From NCBI RefSeq assembly GCF_019209835.1, contig NZ_JAHUTS010000005.1, positions 186,001 through 250,000 of the forward strand: a stretch of DNA of 64,000 nt, read 5' to 3'. Made by a program: the position numbers and the translations under genes. This document shows positions 27,442 through 35,522 of the stretch, in pieces. How positions within the stretch are numbered: position 1 is the first letter of the stretch; every line of letters begins with the position of its first letter. This stretch comes from Enterovibrio paralichthyis. Lineage in GTDB: Bacteria; Pseudomonadota; Gammaproteobacteria; Enterobacterales; Vibrionaceae. The notes beneath the pieces are model-generated. The model worked only from the letters and a program-made list of their open reading frames with translations. It did not search any database and was not told the DNA's origin.

Positions 27442-27870
27442 TTAGATGTCCAGTACTTGCGGCTGTTGTGCCGCGTGCTTGTGCTCAGCGCCCGCGTAAA
27501 CTTTCAGTTTACGGAACATTGCACGACCTAGAGGACCGCGTGGCAGCATACCTTTAACAGCAAGCTCGATAACCATTTCTGGTTTCTTAGCGATCAGTTT
27601 GTCGAAGCTGATTGACTTGATGCCACCCATGAAACCAGTGTGGTGGTAGTACATCTTGTCAGTAGTTTTCGCGCCAGTTACTTTAACTTTTTCCGCGTTG
27701 ATAACTACGATGTAGTCACCAGTGTCAACGTGTGGAGTGTACTCCGGCTTGTGCTTACCACGTAGACGAGATGCGATTTCAGTTGCGATACGACCCAGAG
27801 TTTTACCTTCTGCGTCAACAATGTACCAGTCGCGTTTTACAGTTTCTGGTTTAGCAACGAATGTTTTCAT
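27442..27870 (-). CDS. rplM: 50S ribosomal protein L13
   Basis: L13 (142 aa, the usual length) is an early-assembly 50S protein. Recognised from KTFVAKPETVKRDWYIVDA, GRIATEIASRLRGKHKPEYTPHVDTGD and KVYAGAEHKHAAQQP. The operon is repressed in E. coli by L13 binding its own mRNA leader; the leader here is about 125 bases and has several possible helices, so similar control is plausible. Confidence 0.99.
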   Translation of the reverse strand: MKTFVAKPETVKRDWYIVDAEGKTLGRIATEIASRLRGKHKPEYTPHVDTGDYIVVINAEKVKVTGAKTTDKMYYHHTGFMGGIKSISFDKLIAKKPEMVIELAVKGMLPRGPLGRAMFRKLKVYAGAEHKHAAQQPQVLDI

Positions 27871-28007
27871 GCTAATAATTACCCGATAAATTTAGATTTC
27901 ACTTAAGGAGCTCTCGCTCCCACTGTTAAGAGCCCATGCAGCACCCCTTCGAGTGGTGTACCCTCGGCCAAAGCCTTTCAACAGTAACGGTGGGTCGCAG
28001 GATTATA
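27871..28007 (-). promoter_or_regulatory. rplM promoter and structured leader
   Basis: A perfect TATAAT lies at 28002-28007 (minus strand) with a GC-rich discriminator (CCTGCGACCC) and a weak -35. The following leader contains GGAGC-GAGA-GCTCC (27907-27920), a GNRA-capped hairpin, and a longer-range helix between 27980-27985 and 27922-27927 (ACTGTT/AACAGT). L13 feedback regulation is known in E. coli; its use here is inferred. Confidence 0.5.
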
Positions 28008-28102
28008 AGGAAGGGTGGAGAAAAAATCACCTTTTTTTCGAAAAAATTCCTGACTTTTTCTCCAGTCGATCAATATCAATACTATCAGTTAGTACGGATC
28101 GT

Positions 28103-29206
28103 TTATGGAAGATGCTCTAACGCCAGATAATCATGGCTTTGCATCTCCTTTAAACGGGATATACAGCGTTTGAATTCGAAATTCAGCCTGCCGTCCGTAT
28201 ACAGTAATGGCAAGGGAACCTCGGCGGAAATGATGAGTTTTACGTGTCTTTCGTAAAATTCATCCACCATTGCAAGAAAACGCCTTGCAGCGTCATCTTT
28301 AGCCAATCCCATTTGTGGCACTCCCGCCAGCAATACCGTGTGATAAAGCCTCGCCAATTCGATGTAATCAGACTGACTTCGCGGACTGTCACACAAGGTG
28401 GCGAAATCAAAGTGTACGACGCCTTCCGCCTCACGCACTGTTGTCAGTTTACGGTTGTTCACTTCTATATCATGGCCCTCAAAACAGGGCTCAGTGGCGA
28501 GCTGATAGAAATACGCTTTAAGGTTGGTATCGGCCGCTGTATCGAGAGGGTAATGGTAGATTTCAGCCTGCTCGAGCGTGCGCAAGCGGTAGTCGGTACC
28601 GGCGTCAACATTGACCACATCGCAATGCTGGTTGATAAGCGCAATCGCGGGCAAAAATCGCGCTCGTTGCAACCCATTCCGGTAAAGCTCATCCGGCACA
28701 ATGTTGGATGTCGCCACCAGGCAAATCCCCCGGTCAAACAGGGCTTCCATCAACGTGCCAAGTATCATGGCATCAGTAATGTCGGAGACAAAAAACTCGT
28801 CGAAACACAGGATGTAGGTTTCGCTGGCCAGCTTGTCAGCGATTTTCTGCAACGGATCCTGCTCGCCATCGAGTAAACGTAACTCTTGATGGACACGGTG
28901 CATAAAACGGTGAAAGTGCATGCGCAGCTTTTTATCAAAAGGCAGGCTTTCGAAAAACGTGTCGACGAGATAGGTTTTCCCCCTACCGACACCTCCCCAG
29001 AAATAGAGTCCTTTTTCCGGTGGACGTTTTTCTTCTTTTTTCCCAAGTAACGACTTAAGAAAACTGGTTTTTTCAGATGGCGTGTTCGCTCTGGCGATCA
29101 AGCGGTGATAGAGATCTTCCAGACACTCAACAGCATGTTTCTGCGAAGGGTCTTCATAGAAATCGGGGCGCTGAAGATCTTTTTGGTATTGCTGTAGTGG
29201 CGTCAT
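28103..29206 (-). CDS. zapE: Cell division ATPase ZapE
   Basis: ZapE/YhcM (367 aa) is an AFG1-family P-loop ATPase that associates with the Z ring in E. coli. Walker A GGVGRGKT is at 71-78 (in LYFWGGVGRGKTYLVDTF). Walker B is CFDEFFVSD, followed by the sensor region ATSNIVPDELY. ATG 29206 (MTPLQQYQKDLQRPDFYEDP) is taken because the upstream in-frame stretch is not conserved. It is divergent from zapG. Confidence 0.94.
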   Translation of the reverse strand: MTPLQQYQKDLQRPDFYEDPSQKHAVECLEDLYHRLIARANTPSEKTSFLKSLLGKKEEKRPPEKGLYFWGGVGRGKTYLVDTFFESLPFDKKLRMHFHRFMHRVHQELRLLDGEQDPLQKIADKLASETYILCFDEFFVSDITDAMILGTLMEALFDRGICLVATSNIVPDELYRNGLQRARFLPAIALINQHCDVVNVDAGTDYRLRTLEQAEIYHYPLDTAADTNLKAYFYQLATEPCFEGHDIEVNNRKLTTVREAEGVVHFDFATLCDSPRSQSDYIELARLYHTVLLAGVPQMGLAKDDAARRFLAMVDEFYERHVKLIISAEVPLPLLYTDGRLNFEFKRCISRLKEMQSHDYLALEHLP

Positions 29207-29386
29207 CCTTACACCTAACTTTCCCTGTGACATCATCGTTCTCAAAATCAATAGTACCACGCGTCAGAGTTGGCATGTATAGTGTTCACATGCATTAAGG
29301 GGTTTGCAGTTTTCTATTTTTTCCGTCTCCGTTATGGGTAAAAATTGCAATACATCCAACCCGTTGGAATAAGTTAAGGAGCACTT

Positions 29387-29800
29387 ATGGCTTGGATCAA
29401 CACATTAGTATTTGTGGTCATCGGGGTTGTTATTGGTTTCGTTATCGCCCGTTTGACAATGCGCGACAACACACAACAAAAAGACCTCAAAAAAGAGCTC
29501 GAAAAATCGCGCTATGAACTTGAGCAGTACCGCCAGGAGTTGGTCGACCATTTCGCGCAAAGTGCCGAACTGCTTGATAACATTTCCCGAGACTACAGCA
29601 AGTTGTATCAACACATGGCGAATACTTCGGCAGAACTGATGCCAAACCTGCCAGAGCAGGACAATCCGTTTGCCAAGCGTATCAGCAAGCTGTCTGAAGT
29701 CACCGAAGAGGCAGAAGACGACCAGACACCGCCGCGTGATTACTCTGACGGTGCCTCCGGTCTTCTTAAAGATAAGACGGAAACCAGTAAAGCAAGTTAA
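29387..29800 (+). CDS. zapG: Z-ring-associated membrane protein ZapG (YhcB, DUF1043)
   Basis: A 137-residue protein with one N-terminal membrane helix (about 2-23, WINTLVFVVIGVVIGFVIARL) and a long cytoplasmic coiled coil (about 30-95) rich in Lys, Glu and Gln, then a disordered acidic tail. This is the YhcB/ZapG architecture; the family links cell division, elongation and envelope synthesis. AAGGAG lies at the right distance before the ATG. Its position between zapE and degQ is the conserved one. Confidence 0.93.
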   Translation: MAWINTLVFVVIGVVIGFVIARLTMRDNTQQKDLKKELEKSRYELEQYRQELVDHFAQSAELLDNISRDYSKLYQHMANTSAELMPNLPEQDNPFAKRISKLSEVTEEAEDDQTPPRDYSDGASGLLKDKTETSKAS

Positions 29801-29831
29801 CTCCGTCGCAATTCTTAGCCACATGGGCATT

Positions 29832-29859
29832 GAACTTTTCTTACACACCCCCACTCTTA
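29832..29859 (+). promoter_or_regulatory. Sigma-E-like promoter of degQ
   Basis: GAACTT (29832-29837), 17 bases, then TCTTA (29855-29859). This is an exact core -35 and a four-of-five -10 for the extracytoplasmic sigma factor E consensus (GGAACTT...TCTGA). A transcript would start near 29866, leaving a leader of about 20 bases. Confidence 0.5.
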
Positions 29860-29885
29860 AAACGTACCAATTGTGGGGAGTGTGT
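29843..29885 (+). promoter_or_regulatory. Hairpin covering the degQ ribosome-binding site
   Basis: ACACACCCCCA (29843-29853) pairs with TGGGG-A-GTGTGT (29874-29885), giving 11 base pairs with a single bulged A. The right arm contains the degQ Shine-Dalgarno GGGGAG (29875-29880). The left arm lies upstream of the predicted sigma-E start, so only read-through RNA from zapG could form it. Confidence 0.55.
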
Positions 29886-29887
29886 TT

Positions 29888-31255
29888 ATGAAAAAAAGGT
29901 CTTTGCTTACTCTGAGTGCGATCGCACTCGCCGTTAGTACTTCTATTACTGCTTTACCAGCCAGCGCTGCACTGCCAGTGGCTGTTTCCGGTGAAAGCCT
30001 GCCAAGTCTGGCACCCATGCTGGAAACCGTCAGTCCCGCTGTTGTCAGTATTGCCGTTGAAGGCAGCCATGTCTCCAAGCAACGCATTCCTGAATCTTTC
30101 CGCTTTTTCTTTGGCCCGGATTTCCCGTCCGAGCAAGTCCAGGAGCGTCCCTTCCGTGGCTTAGGCTCTGGCGTCATCATTGATGCCGATAAAGGGTATG
30201 TGATCACTAACCATCATGTGATTGATGGCGCAAACAAAATCCGCGTTCAACTGCATGACGGCCGTGAATATGACGCCGAATTGATCGGCAGTGACGGCAT
30301 GTCCGATGTAGCACTGCTGAAACTGGAGAAAGCGGGTGATCTCACCGAAATCAAACTGGCGGACTCTGACAGCTTGCGCGTTGGCGATTTCGCTATCGCT
30401 ATCGGCAACCCATTCGGCCTCGGCCAGACAGTCACTTCTGGTATTATTTCTGCGTTGGGCCGCAGCGGCCTGAATGTCGAGAACTTTGAAAACTTTATTC
30501 AAACCGACGCCGCGATCAACAGTGGTAACTCCGGTGGTGCATTGGTGAACCTGAACGGTGAGCTGATCGGGATCAACACCGCTATCCTGGGTCCAAACGG
30601 CGGTAATGTGGGGATCGGTTTCGCTATTCCGGTCAACATGGCAAAGAACCTGGTTGAACAGATCCTGGAGTTTGGTGAGGTTAAACGTGGCGTTCTGGGC
30701 GTACAGGGCGGCGAGCTGACTTCAGAGTTGGCAGAGGCATTTGGCTATGAAACCAACCACGGCGCATTTGTGAGCCAGGTTGTGCCAGACTCAGCGGCAG
30801 AAAATGCCGGAATCGAAGCCGGAGACATCATCGTTTCAGTCAATGGTAAAGAGATCCGCAGCTTCGGCGAACTGCGCGCAAAAATTGCCACACTCGGTGC
30901 CGGCAAAGAAGTGAAGCTTGGCATTATCCGCGATGGTAAAGACAAGACCGTCACGGCGAAATTGAAAGAAGCCACCATGGCCAAAGCCAATGCTGAAACC
31001 CTTCATGAAGCCCTGAAAGGTGCCGAACTTGAAAACTATGCAGAAGGTAAAGTGGCTGGCGTACGTGTCAGCAGCGTAGAGAAAGATTCGATCGCTGCCC
31101 GTTACGGACTGAAACAAGGTGATGTCATTGTAGGCATGAACCGTCACAAGGTGAAAAACCTCGGCGACCTGCGCAAGCAACTGGAAAGCAAACCTGCGGT
31201 TCTGGCACTGAACATCGTTCGCGGCGACTCTACCATGTACCTGGTGATCCGCTGA
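29888..31255 (+). CDS. degQ: Periplasmic serine endoprotease DegQ (HtrA family)
   Basis: A 455-residue HtrA protease/chaperone. A Sec signal peptide ends near ALPASA-A (residue 27). The trypsin-like domain carries the triad H110 (ITNHHV), D140 (MSDVALL) and S215 (SGNSGGAL). Two PDZ domains follow (about 255-345 and 360-455), separating it from the single-PDZ DegS. It degrades and refolds misfolded envelope proteins. ATG 29888 has GGGGAG at the right spacing; the upstream GTG at 29873 would disrupt the signal peptide. DegP is the close alternative name; the degQ-degS tandem favours DegQ. Confidence 0.95.
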   Translation: MKKRSLLTLSAIALAVSTSITALPASAALPVAVSGESLPSLAPMLETVSPAVVSIAVEGSHVSKQRIPESFRFFFGPDFPSEQVQERPFRGLGSGVIIDADKGYVITNHHVIDGANKIRVQLHDGREYDAELIGSDGMSDVALLKLEKAGDLTEIKLADSDSLRVGDFAIAIGNPFGLGQTVTSGIISALGRSGLNVENFENFIQTDAAINSGNSGGALVNLNGELIGINTAILGPNGGNVGIGFAIPVNMAKNLVEQILEFGEVKRGVLGVQGGELTSELAEAFGYETNHGAFVSQVVPDSAAENAGIEAGDIIVSVNGKEIRSFGELRAKIATLGAGKEVKLGIIRDGKDKTVTAKLKEATMAKANAETLHEALKGAELENYAEGKVAGVRVSSVEKDSIAARYGLKQGDVIVGMNRHKVKNLGDLRKQLESKPAVLALNIVRGDSTMYLVIR

Positions 31256-31286
31256 TCCAGATAGCGAACAAGAGTTTTGAAATCAG

Positions 31287-31314
31287 GAGCCTGACATTGT
31301 CAGGCTCTTTTTTT
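31287..31314 (+). terminator. degQ terminator
   Basis: GAGCCTGA-CATTG-TCAGGCTC (31287-31307) followed by T7, so degS needs its own promoter. Confidence 0.9.
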
Positions 31315-31396
31315 ATTGCGCGTTGTTACCTACTCATGACCCCTTTTCAATGCTATCCTCATCGCTTCGGAAAACGGCGATTAGTAAGGGAGTCTC

Positions 31397-32458
31397 ATGC
31401 TCGCAATTTTGGCACGCTCAGTGGTTTATGGCATTGCTGTCGCCGCTGTGCTTTTGGTTGCCATCCCTTCACTCCGAAACAGTCAGCTCATTCCAGAGGC
31501 AACCCTCGCCCAGTTTGAAACGGGCAACGAGTTGCTCTCATACAACTATGCTGTCCGCCGAGCTTCGCCTGCCGTCGTCAATATTTATACCCGCCGCTAC
31601 AGCAGCGAAAACCGCCTGCAGTTAAATGCTGAAGGATTGGGATCCGGCGTGATCATGAGCGACAAAGGCTATATTGTTACCAACTATCATGTTGTTGCGC
31701 GAGCCGATCAGATCATCGTGGCACTGCAGGATGGCCGGATAGACACCGCCCAACTCATTGGTAAGGATCAGCGCACCGATCTGGCGGTACTGAAAATTGA
31801 GCTCGACAGCCTGCCAGTGATCCCCTTTAACGACAGTTATGATCCTGCCGTCGGTGATGTGGTTCTGGCAATCGGGAACCCCTACAATCTTGGGCAAACC
31901 ACCACTTTCGGCATCATCTCAGCCACTGGGCGCCCAGGCATGAGCTTTAACCGCCAGCAGGATTTTCTTCAGACAGATGCGGCAATTAACAAAGGAAATT
32001 CCGGTGGGGCACTGGTAAATAGCCGCGGTGAACTGGTAGGGATCAACACCGCCTCTTTCCAACAGGCGACAGATATAGAAACCTATGGCATCTCCTTTGC
32101 AATCCCCTACTCCCTGACCGTAAAGATCATGCAAAAGCTGATCGCTGATGGCCGGGTGATTCGCGGTTACATTGGTGTAGAAGGACGCGAAGTTAACCCG
32201 GTGATGGCGCGCCTTCTGGATGCAGAGCAACTGCGCGGCGTGCTGATCGCCGGGATGGATCCGAATGGGCCCGCGGCGCAATCTGGCCTGAAAGTGAATG
32301 ACTTGATTGTCGGTATCAACAACCAACCTATCAGCAGTTTCCGTAACGCGCTGGATCTAGTCGCTGACACGAGACCGGGAACCAAAATCCCCTTCCGCGT
32401 GATCCGCAATGGTGAGCCGCTGGATGTGACCGTCACTATCGGTGAAGACCCCAGTTAA
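31397..32458 (+). CDS. degS: Inner-membrane stress-sensor protease DegS
   Basis: DegS (353 aa) cuts the anti-sigma factor RseA when its PDZ domain binds C termini of unfolded porins, starting the sigma-E cascade. An uncleaved N-terminal anchor (about 5-23) replaces the signal peptide. The triad is H98 (VTNYHVV), D128 (RTDLAVL) and S202 (KGNSGGAL). A single C-terminal PDZ domain spans about 255-345. It lies 141 bases after degQ, the typical tandem, but separated by a terminator. Confidence 0.96.
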   Translation: MLAILARSVVYGIAVAAVLLVAIPSLRNSQLIPEATLAQFETGNELLSYNYAVRRASPAVVNIYTRRYSSENRLQLNAEGLGSGVIMSDKGYIVTNYHVVARADQIIVALQDGRIDTAQLIGKDQRTDLAVLKIELDSLPVIPFNDSYDPAVGDVVLAIGNPYNLGQTTTFGIISATGRPGMSFNRQQDFLQTDAAINKGNSGGALVNSRGELVGINTASFQQATDIETYGISFAIPYSLTVKIMQKLIADGRVIRGYIGVEGREVNPVMARLLDAEQLRGVLIAGMDPNGPAAQSGLKVNDLIVGINNQPISSFRNALDLVADTRPGTKIPFRVIRNGEPLDVTVTIGEDPS

Positions 32459-32487
32459 GCGTTTAAAACGTTATTTCCACAGATACA

Positions 32488-32517
32488 AAAAAAGGTCACA
32501 CAACGGTGACCTTTTTT
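32488..32517. terminator. Bidirectional terminator between degS and murA
   Basis: AAAAAAGGTCAC / GTGACCTTTTTT with a 6-base loop, able to end both convergent transcripts. Confidence 0.9.
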
Positions 32518-32532
32518 ACGCATGTTCGATGC

Positions 32533-33789
32533 TTACTCGCTGAAACGCTCGATGTTCACACCCAGTTTTTGCAGCTTGTCTTCAATGTGCTCGTAACCAC
32601 GGTCGATGTGATAAATACGGTCAACAATGGTTTCGCCTTTTGCGATTGCACCTGCAATCACAAGACTTGCAGAGGCACGAAGATCGGTCGCCATAACCTG
32701 GGCACCGCTCAGGCCTTCGCAATCACCACACACAACGGTGTTACCTTCGATTTCTGCATGTGCACCCATGCGCTGAAGCTCAGGCACATGCATAAAGCGG
32801 TTTTCAAAGATGGTTTCGGTGATAATACCGGTACCTTTTGCAATCAGGTTCAGCAGGGTGAACTGAGCTTGCATGTCAGTCGGGAAACCCGGGTGCGGAG
32901 CAGTGCGAATATTCACCGCTTTCAGCTCGCGATCTGTCATATCCAGAGAGATCCAGTCATCACCGGTTTCTACCAGTGCGCCAGCATCTTCCAGCTTCGC
33001 CAGTACCGCTTCCAACAATTTTGGCGAGGTGTTGCGGCAAACAATCTTACCGCCAGACACTGCTGCTGCTACCAGGAAAGTACCGGTTTCAATGCGGTCT
33101 GCAACCACTTCGTGGTAGCCACCACCCAGACGCTCAACACCTTCAATGGTGATTGCGTCAGTGCCTGCGCCAGTGATTTTCGCACCTAACGCATTGAGGA
33201 ATTTTGCACAATCGACAATCTCAGGCTCACGTGCAGCGTTTTCAATCACTGTAGTGCCTTCTGCCAGCGTTGCTGCTGACATGATAGTTACCGTCGCACC
33301 CACGCTCACTTTGTCCATGACAATGTGTGCGCCTTTCAGGCGGCCGTCAACGTGCGCTTTCACGTAGCCTTCGTCCAGCGTGATTGTCGCGCCAAGTTGC
33401 TCCAAACCGTGAATGTGCAAGTCAACTGGACGGGCACCAATCGCACAACCGCCTGGCAGGGATACCTGACCCTGACCGAAACGTGCAACCAGCGGACCCA
33501 GTGCCCAGATTGATGCACGCATGGTTTTTACCAGATCGTACGGCGCACAATATTCAGTGATATCGCTGGCATCCACATGAACGGAACCATTGCGTGTTAC
33601 CTTGGCACCCAAACGTGACAACAACTCCATCGTGGTGTCGATATCGCGCAGTTTTGGAACGTTGGCAACCTCTACCGGCTCTTCAGCCAGCAGAGCAGCA
33701 AACAGGATTGGCAGGGCGGCATTTTTTGCCCCTGAAATTGTGACTTCACCACGCAGTGGGCCACCACCGTGGACACGGAATTTTTGCAT
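32533..33789 (-). CDS. murA: UDP-N-acetylglucosamine 1-carboxyvinyltransferase
   Basis: MurA (418 aa) transfers enolpyruvate from PEP to UDP-GlcNAc, the committed peptidoglycan step, in the cytosol. The catalytic and fosfomycin-reactive Cys115 is present in LPGGCAIGARPVD. The start MQKFRVHGGGPLRGEVTISGAKN is canonical, so ATG 33789 is chosen over an upstream extension. It is the last gene of the mlaFEDCB-ibaG-murA string. Confidence 0.98.
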   Translation of the reverse strand: MQKFRVHGGGPLRGEVTISGAKNAALPILFAALLAEEPVEVANVPKLRDIDTTMELLSRLGAKVTRNGSVHVDASDITEYCAPYDLVKTMRASIWALGPLVARFGQGQVSLPGGCAIGARPVDLHIHGLEQLGATITLDEGYVKAHVDGRLKGAHIVMDKVSVGATVTIMSAATLAEGTTVIENAAREPEIVDCAKFLNALGAKITGAGTDAITIEGVERLGGGYHEVVADRIETGTFLVAAAVSGGKIVCRNTSPKLLEAVLAKLEDAGALVETGDDWISLDMTDRELKAVNIRTAPHPGFPTDMQAQFTLLNLIAKGTGIITETIFENRFMHVPELQRMGAHAEIEGNTVVCGDCEGLSGAQVMATDLRASASLVIAGAIAKGETIVDRIYHIDRGYEHIEDKLQKLGVNIERFSE

Positions 33790-33806
33790 GCTGTTCCTCG
33801 TGAGCG

Positions 33807-34070
33807 TTAAAGCGGTTGCATCAGCTTTTTGTCGCGTGCCCACTCTTCCGGGGTCAACGCTTTGATGCTAAGCGCATGGATGGCGTTCGTTCTGATGTGC
33901 TCCATCAATGGCCCATAAATTGTCTGCTGTTTTTTAACGCGAGTCATTCCATCGAACAGTGCGCCGACTGCAATCACTTCAAAGTGGCTGCCATCACCTT
34001 TTACATGCAATTCATCCAGTGTGAGTGCTTGTTCAAGAATGGCTTTGATTTCTGTTGGTTCCACAATCAT
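33807..34070 (-). CDS. ibaG: BolA-family iron-sulfur protein IbaG
   Basis: An 87-residue BolA-like protein (YrbA/IbaG), recognised from HVKGDGSHFEVIAVGALFDGMTRVKKQQTIYGPL and the MEHIRTNAIHALSIKALTPEEW end. BolA-type proteins pair with monothiol glutaredoxins in Fe-S or acid-stress functions; the invariant His of the family is in the HALSIKAL segment. It sits between mlaB and murA as in other gammaproteobacteria and overlaps mlaB by four bases. Confidence 0.93.
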   Translation of the reverse strand: MIVEPTEIKAILEQALTLDELHVKGDGSHFEVIAVGALFDGMTRVKKQQTIYGPLMEHIRTNAIHALSIKALTPEEWARDKKLMQPL

Positions 34071-34390
34071 TCCCCGTCAACCGATGACTTATCATCAGTA
34101 AATAGTTCTTCGATATTGCTCAGTTGTAAAAGCACGCGCAGTTGCGCGGGTATCTGGCTCAATACGAGCGTTTGCTGGTTCACAGTGAGCTGTTGCTGAA
34201 GGTGCAGCAACATTGCCATGCCTGCCGAGTCCACCCGTTTTACCTGGGAAAGATCCAGTAAAACTTGCGGCTCTTTTGGGAGCCACTCGACACGCCGACG
34301 CCAAAATGGGGGCACTGTGTCACGATCAAGCTCGCCTGACAAGCAGTAATGCCCATTTGTGTGTTTTTGAAGTGATAAAGGCTCACTCAC
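34067..34390 (-). CDS. mlaB: Phospholipid transport STAS protein MlaB
   Basis: A 107-residue STAS-domain protein. MlaB binds the ATPase MlaF and stabilises the MlaFEDB transporter at the inner membrane. The STAS signature VLLDLSQVKRVDSAGMAMLLHLQQQ is clear (about 43-67). Four-base overlaps with mlaC upstream and ibaG downstream indicate one transcript. Confidence 0.93.
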   Translation of the reverse strand: MSEPLSLQKHTNGHYCLSGELDRDTVPPFWRRRVEWLPKEPQVLLDLSQVKRVDSAGMAMLLHLQQQLTVNQQTLVLSQIPAQLRVLLQLSNIEELFTDDKSSVDGE

Positions 34391-35037
34391 GATTTTGTCT
34401 CTTCACGGGTGATTGGAGTCTTGGCGCGTTCAATCAGTTCCGCTGCGACTGCCTCAATGCCGTTTTTACGCAGTTGGCCGCTCCATTCGCTGGTTTTGGT
34501 ATCCAGCATGCTCACGCCTTCAACCTGTACGTCAAAGCCCTGCCACTCTTCGGTCTTGCCATTTTTACGCAGGGCAAAATCCAGTCGGATTGGTGGACGA
34601 GCAGTATCGAGGATATCGACGCGCACAGACACCACCTTGCGCTTATCGTCCAGCGACTTCAGAGGCTCAATCTCAATTTCCTGGTCAGTATATTGCGTCA
34701 GGATTTGCGCGTAGGAAGCCACCAGATAATCATAAAACGCATCAGTGAACAGGTCGCGCTCTTCAGGGGTCGCTTTGCGCGCCATTGGCCCTAGTACTTT
34801 CATCGCTGCGTAGCGAACGTTGATGTAAGGCATCAACTCTTCTTTCACTACCACGCGCAGCAATTCTGGATTGGCGAGGTAAGTTTCCTTGTCGGCTTTC
34901 AGGCGGCTGAATGCGTTTTCTGCGACGCCGTTGATCAGGGCATAGGGGTCTTTGGTGTCAATTGTTGCTGCCGGTGCCAGTGATGAAAATACCAGTCCCA
35001 CCACTGCAATAAGGGAGAGCATCCACTTTTTCATCAT
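34387..35037 (-). CDS. mlaC: Periplasmic phospholipid-binding protein MlaC
   Basis: MlaC (216 aa) shuttles phospholipids between the MlaA-porin complex in the outer membrane and MlaFEDB. A signal peptide ends near LAPAA (about residue 24). The body (VAENAFSRLKADKETYLANPELLRVVVKEELMP, RDLFTDAFYDYLVASYAQIL) matches the MlaC/Ttg2D family. Two adjacent ATG codons are possible starts. Confidence 0.95.
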   Translation of the reverse strand: MMKKWMLSLIAVVGLVFSSLAPAATIDTKDPYALINGVAENAFSRLKADKETYLANPELLRVVVKEELMPYINVRYAAMKVLGPMARKATPEERDLFTDAFYDYLVASYAQILTQYTDQEIEIEPLKSLDDKRKVVSVRVDILDTARPPIRLDFALRKNGKTEEWQGFDVQVEGVSMLDTKTSEWSGQLRKNGIEAVAAELIERAKTPITREETKS

Positions 35038-35040
35038 TTA

Positions 35041-35517
35041 TTACTCCTTTGAATCGCCCACGCTGTAAAGGAACTGGCCAATCAAGTCTTCCAATACCAT
35101 CGCGGAGCGTGTGTCTTCCAACAAATCGCCGTCTTGCAGCTCTTCAATACCTTCATCCATAAAGCCTGGACGGATACCGATGTACTGCTCGCCTAAAAGG
35201 CCAGAAGTTAAAATAGCGGCCGAACTGGTTTCCGGAAAATGGCCAAACTGGCTGTCAATTTCCAGCGTCACTGTTGGGATGTATTCCGGAGCAGACAATG
35301 TGATATCGCTGACACGCCCTACCACGACGCCGCCCACTTTGACTGGTGAACGCACTTTCAGGCCACCGATGTTGTCGAACTGCGCGCGCAGCGAATAGCT
35401 TTCTGACTGAGAAAAACTCTTCACGTCAGCCACCTGGAATATCAGCAGCAGTACCGCGGCGATCGCCGCCAGAACGAACGTGCCTACCCAGAATTCTGTT
35501 TTACGGTTTTGTTGCAT
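35041..35517 (-). CDS. mlaD: Phospholipid transport MCE protein MlaD
   Basis: MlaD (158 aa) has an N-terminal membrane helix (about 10-28) and a single MCE domain (about 38-118, YSLRAQFDNIGGLKVRSPVKVGGVVVGRV). It forms the hexameric periplasmic ring of MlaFEDB. The hydrophobic/acidic tail around SAMVLEDLIGQFLYSVGD matches the central-pore helix. It lies between mlaE and mlaC. Confidence 0.96.
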   Translation of the reverse strand: MQQNRKTEFWVGTFVLAAIAAVLLLIFQVADVKSFSQSESYSLRAQFDNIGGLKVRSPVKVGGVVVGRVSDITLSAPEYIPTVTLEIDSQFGHFPETSSAAILTSGLLGEQYIGIRPGFMDEGIEELQDGDLLEDTRSAMVLEDLIGQFLYSVGDSKE

Positions 35518-35522
35518 TGAAC

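Noticed and set aside
32506..33189. 227-residue frame opposite murA
   Set aside because: Shadow of murA; begins inside the degS/murA terminator.
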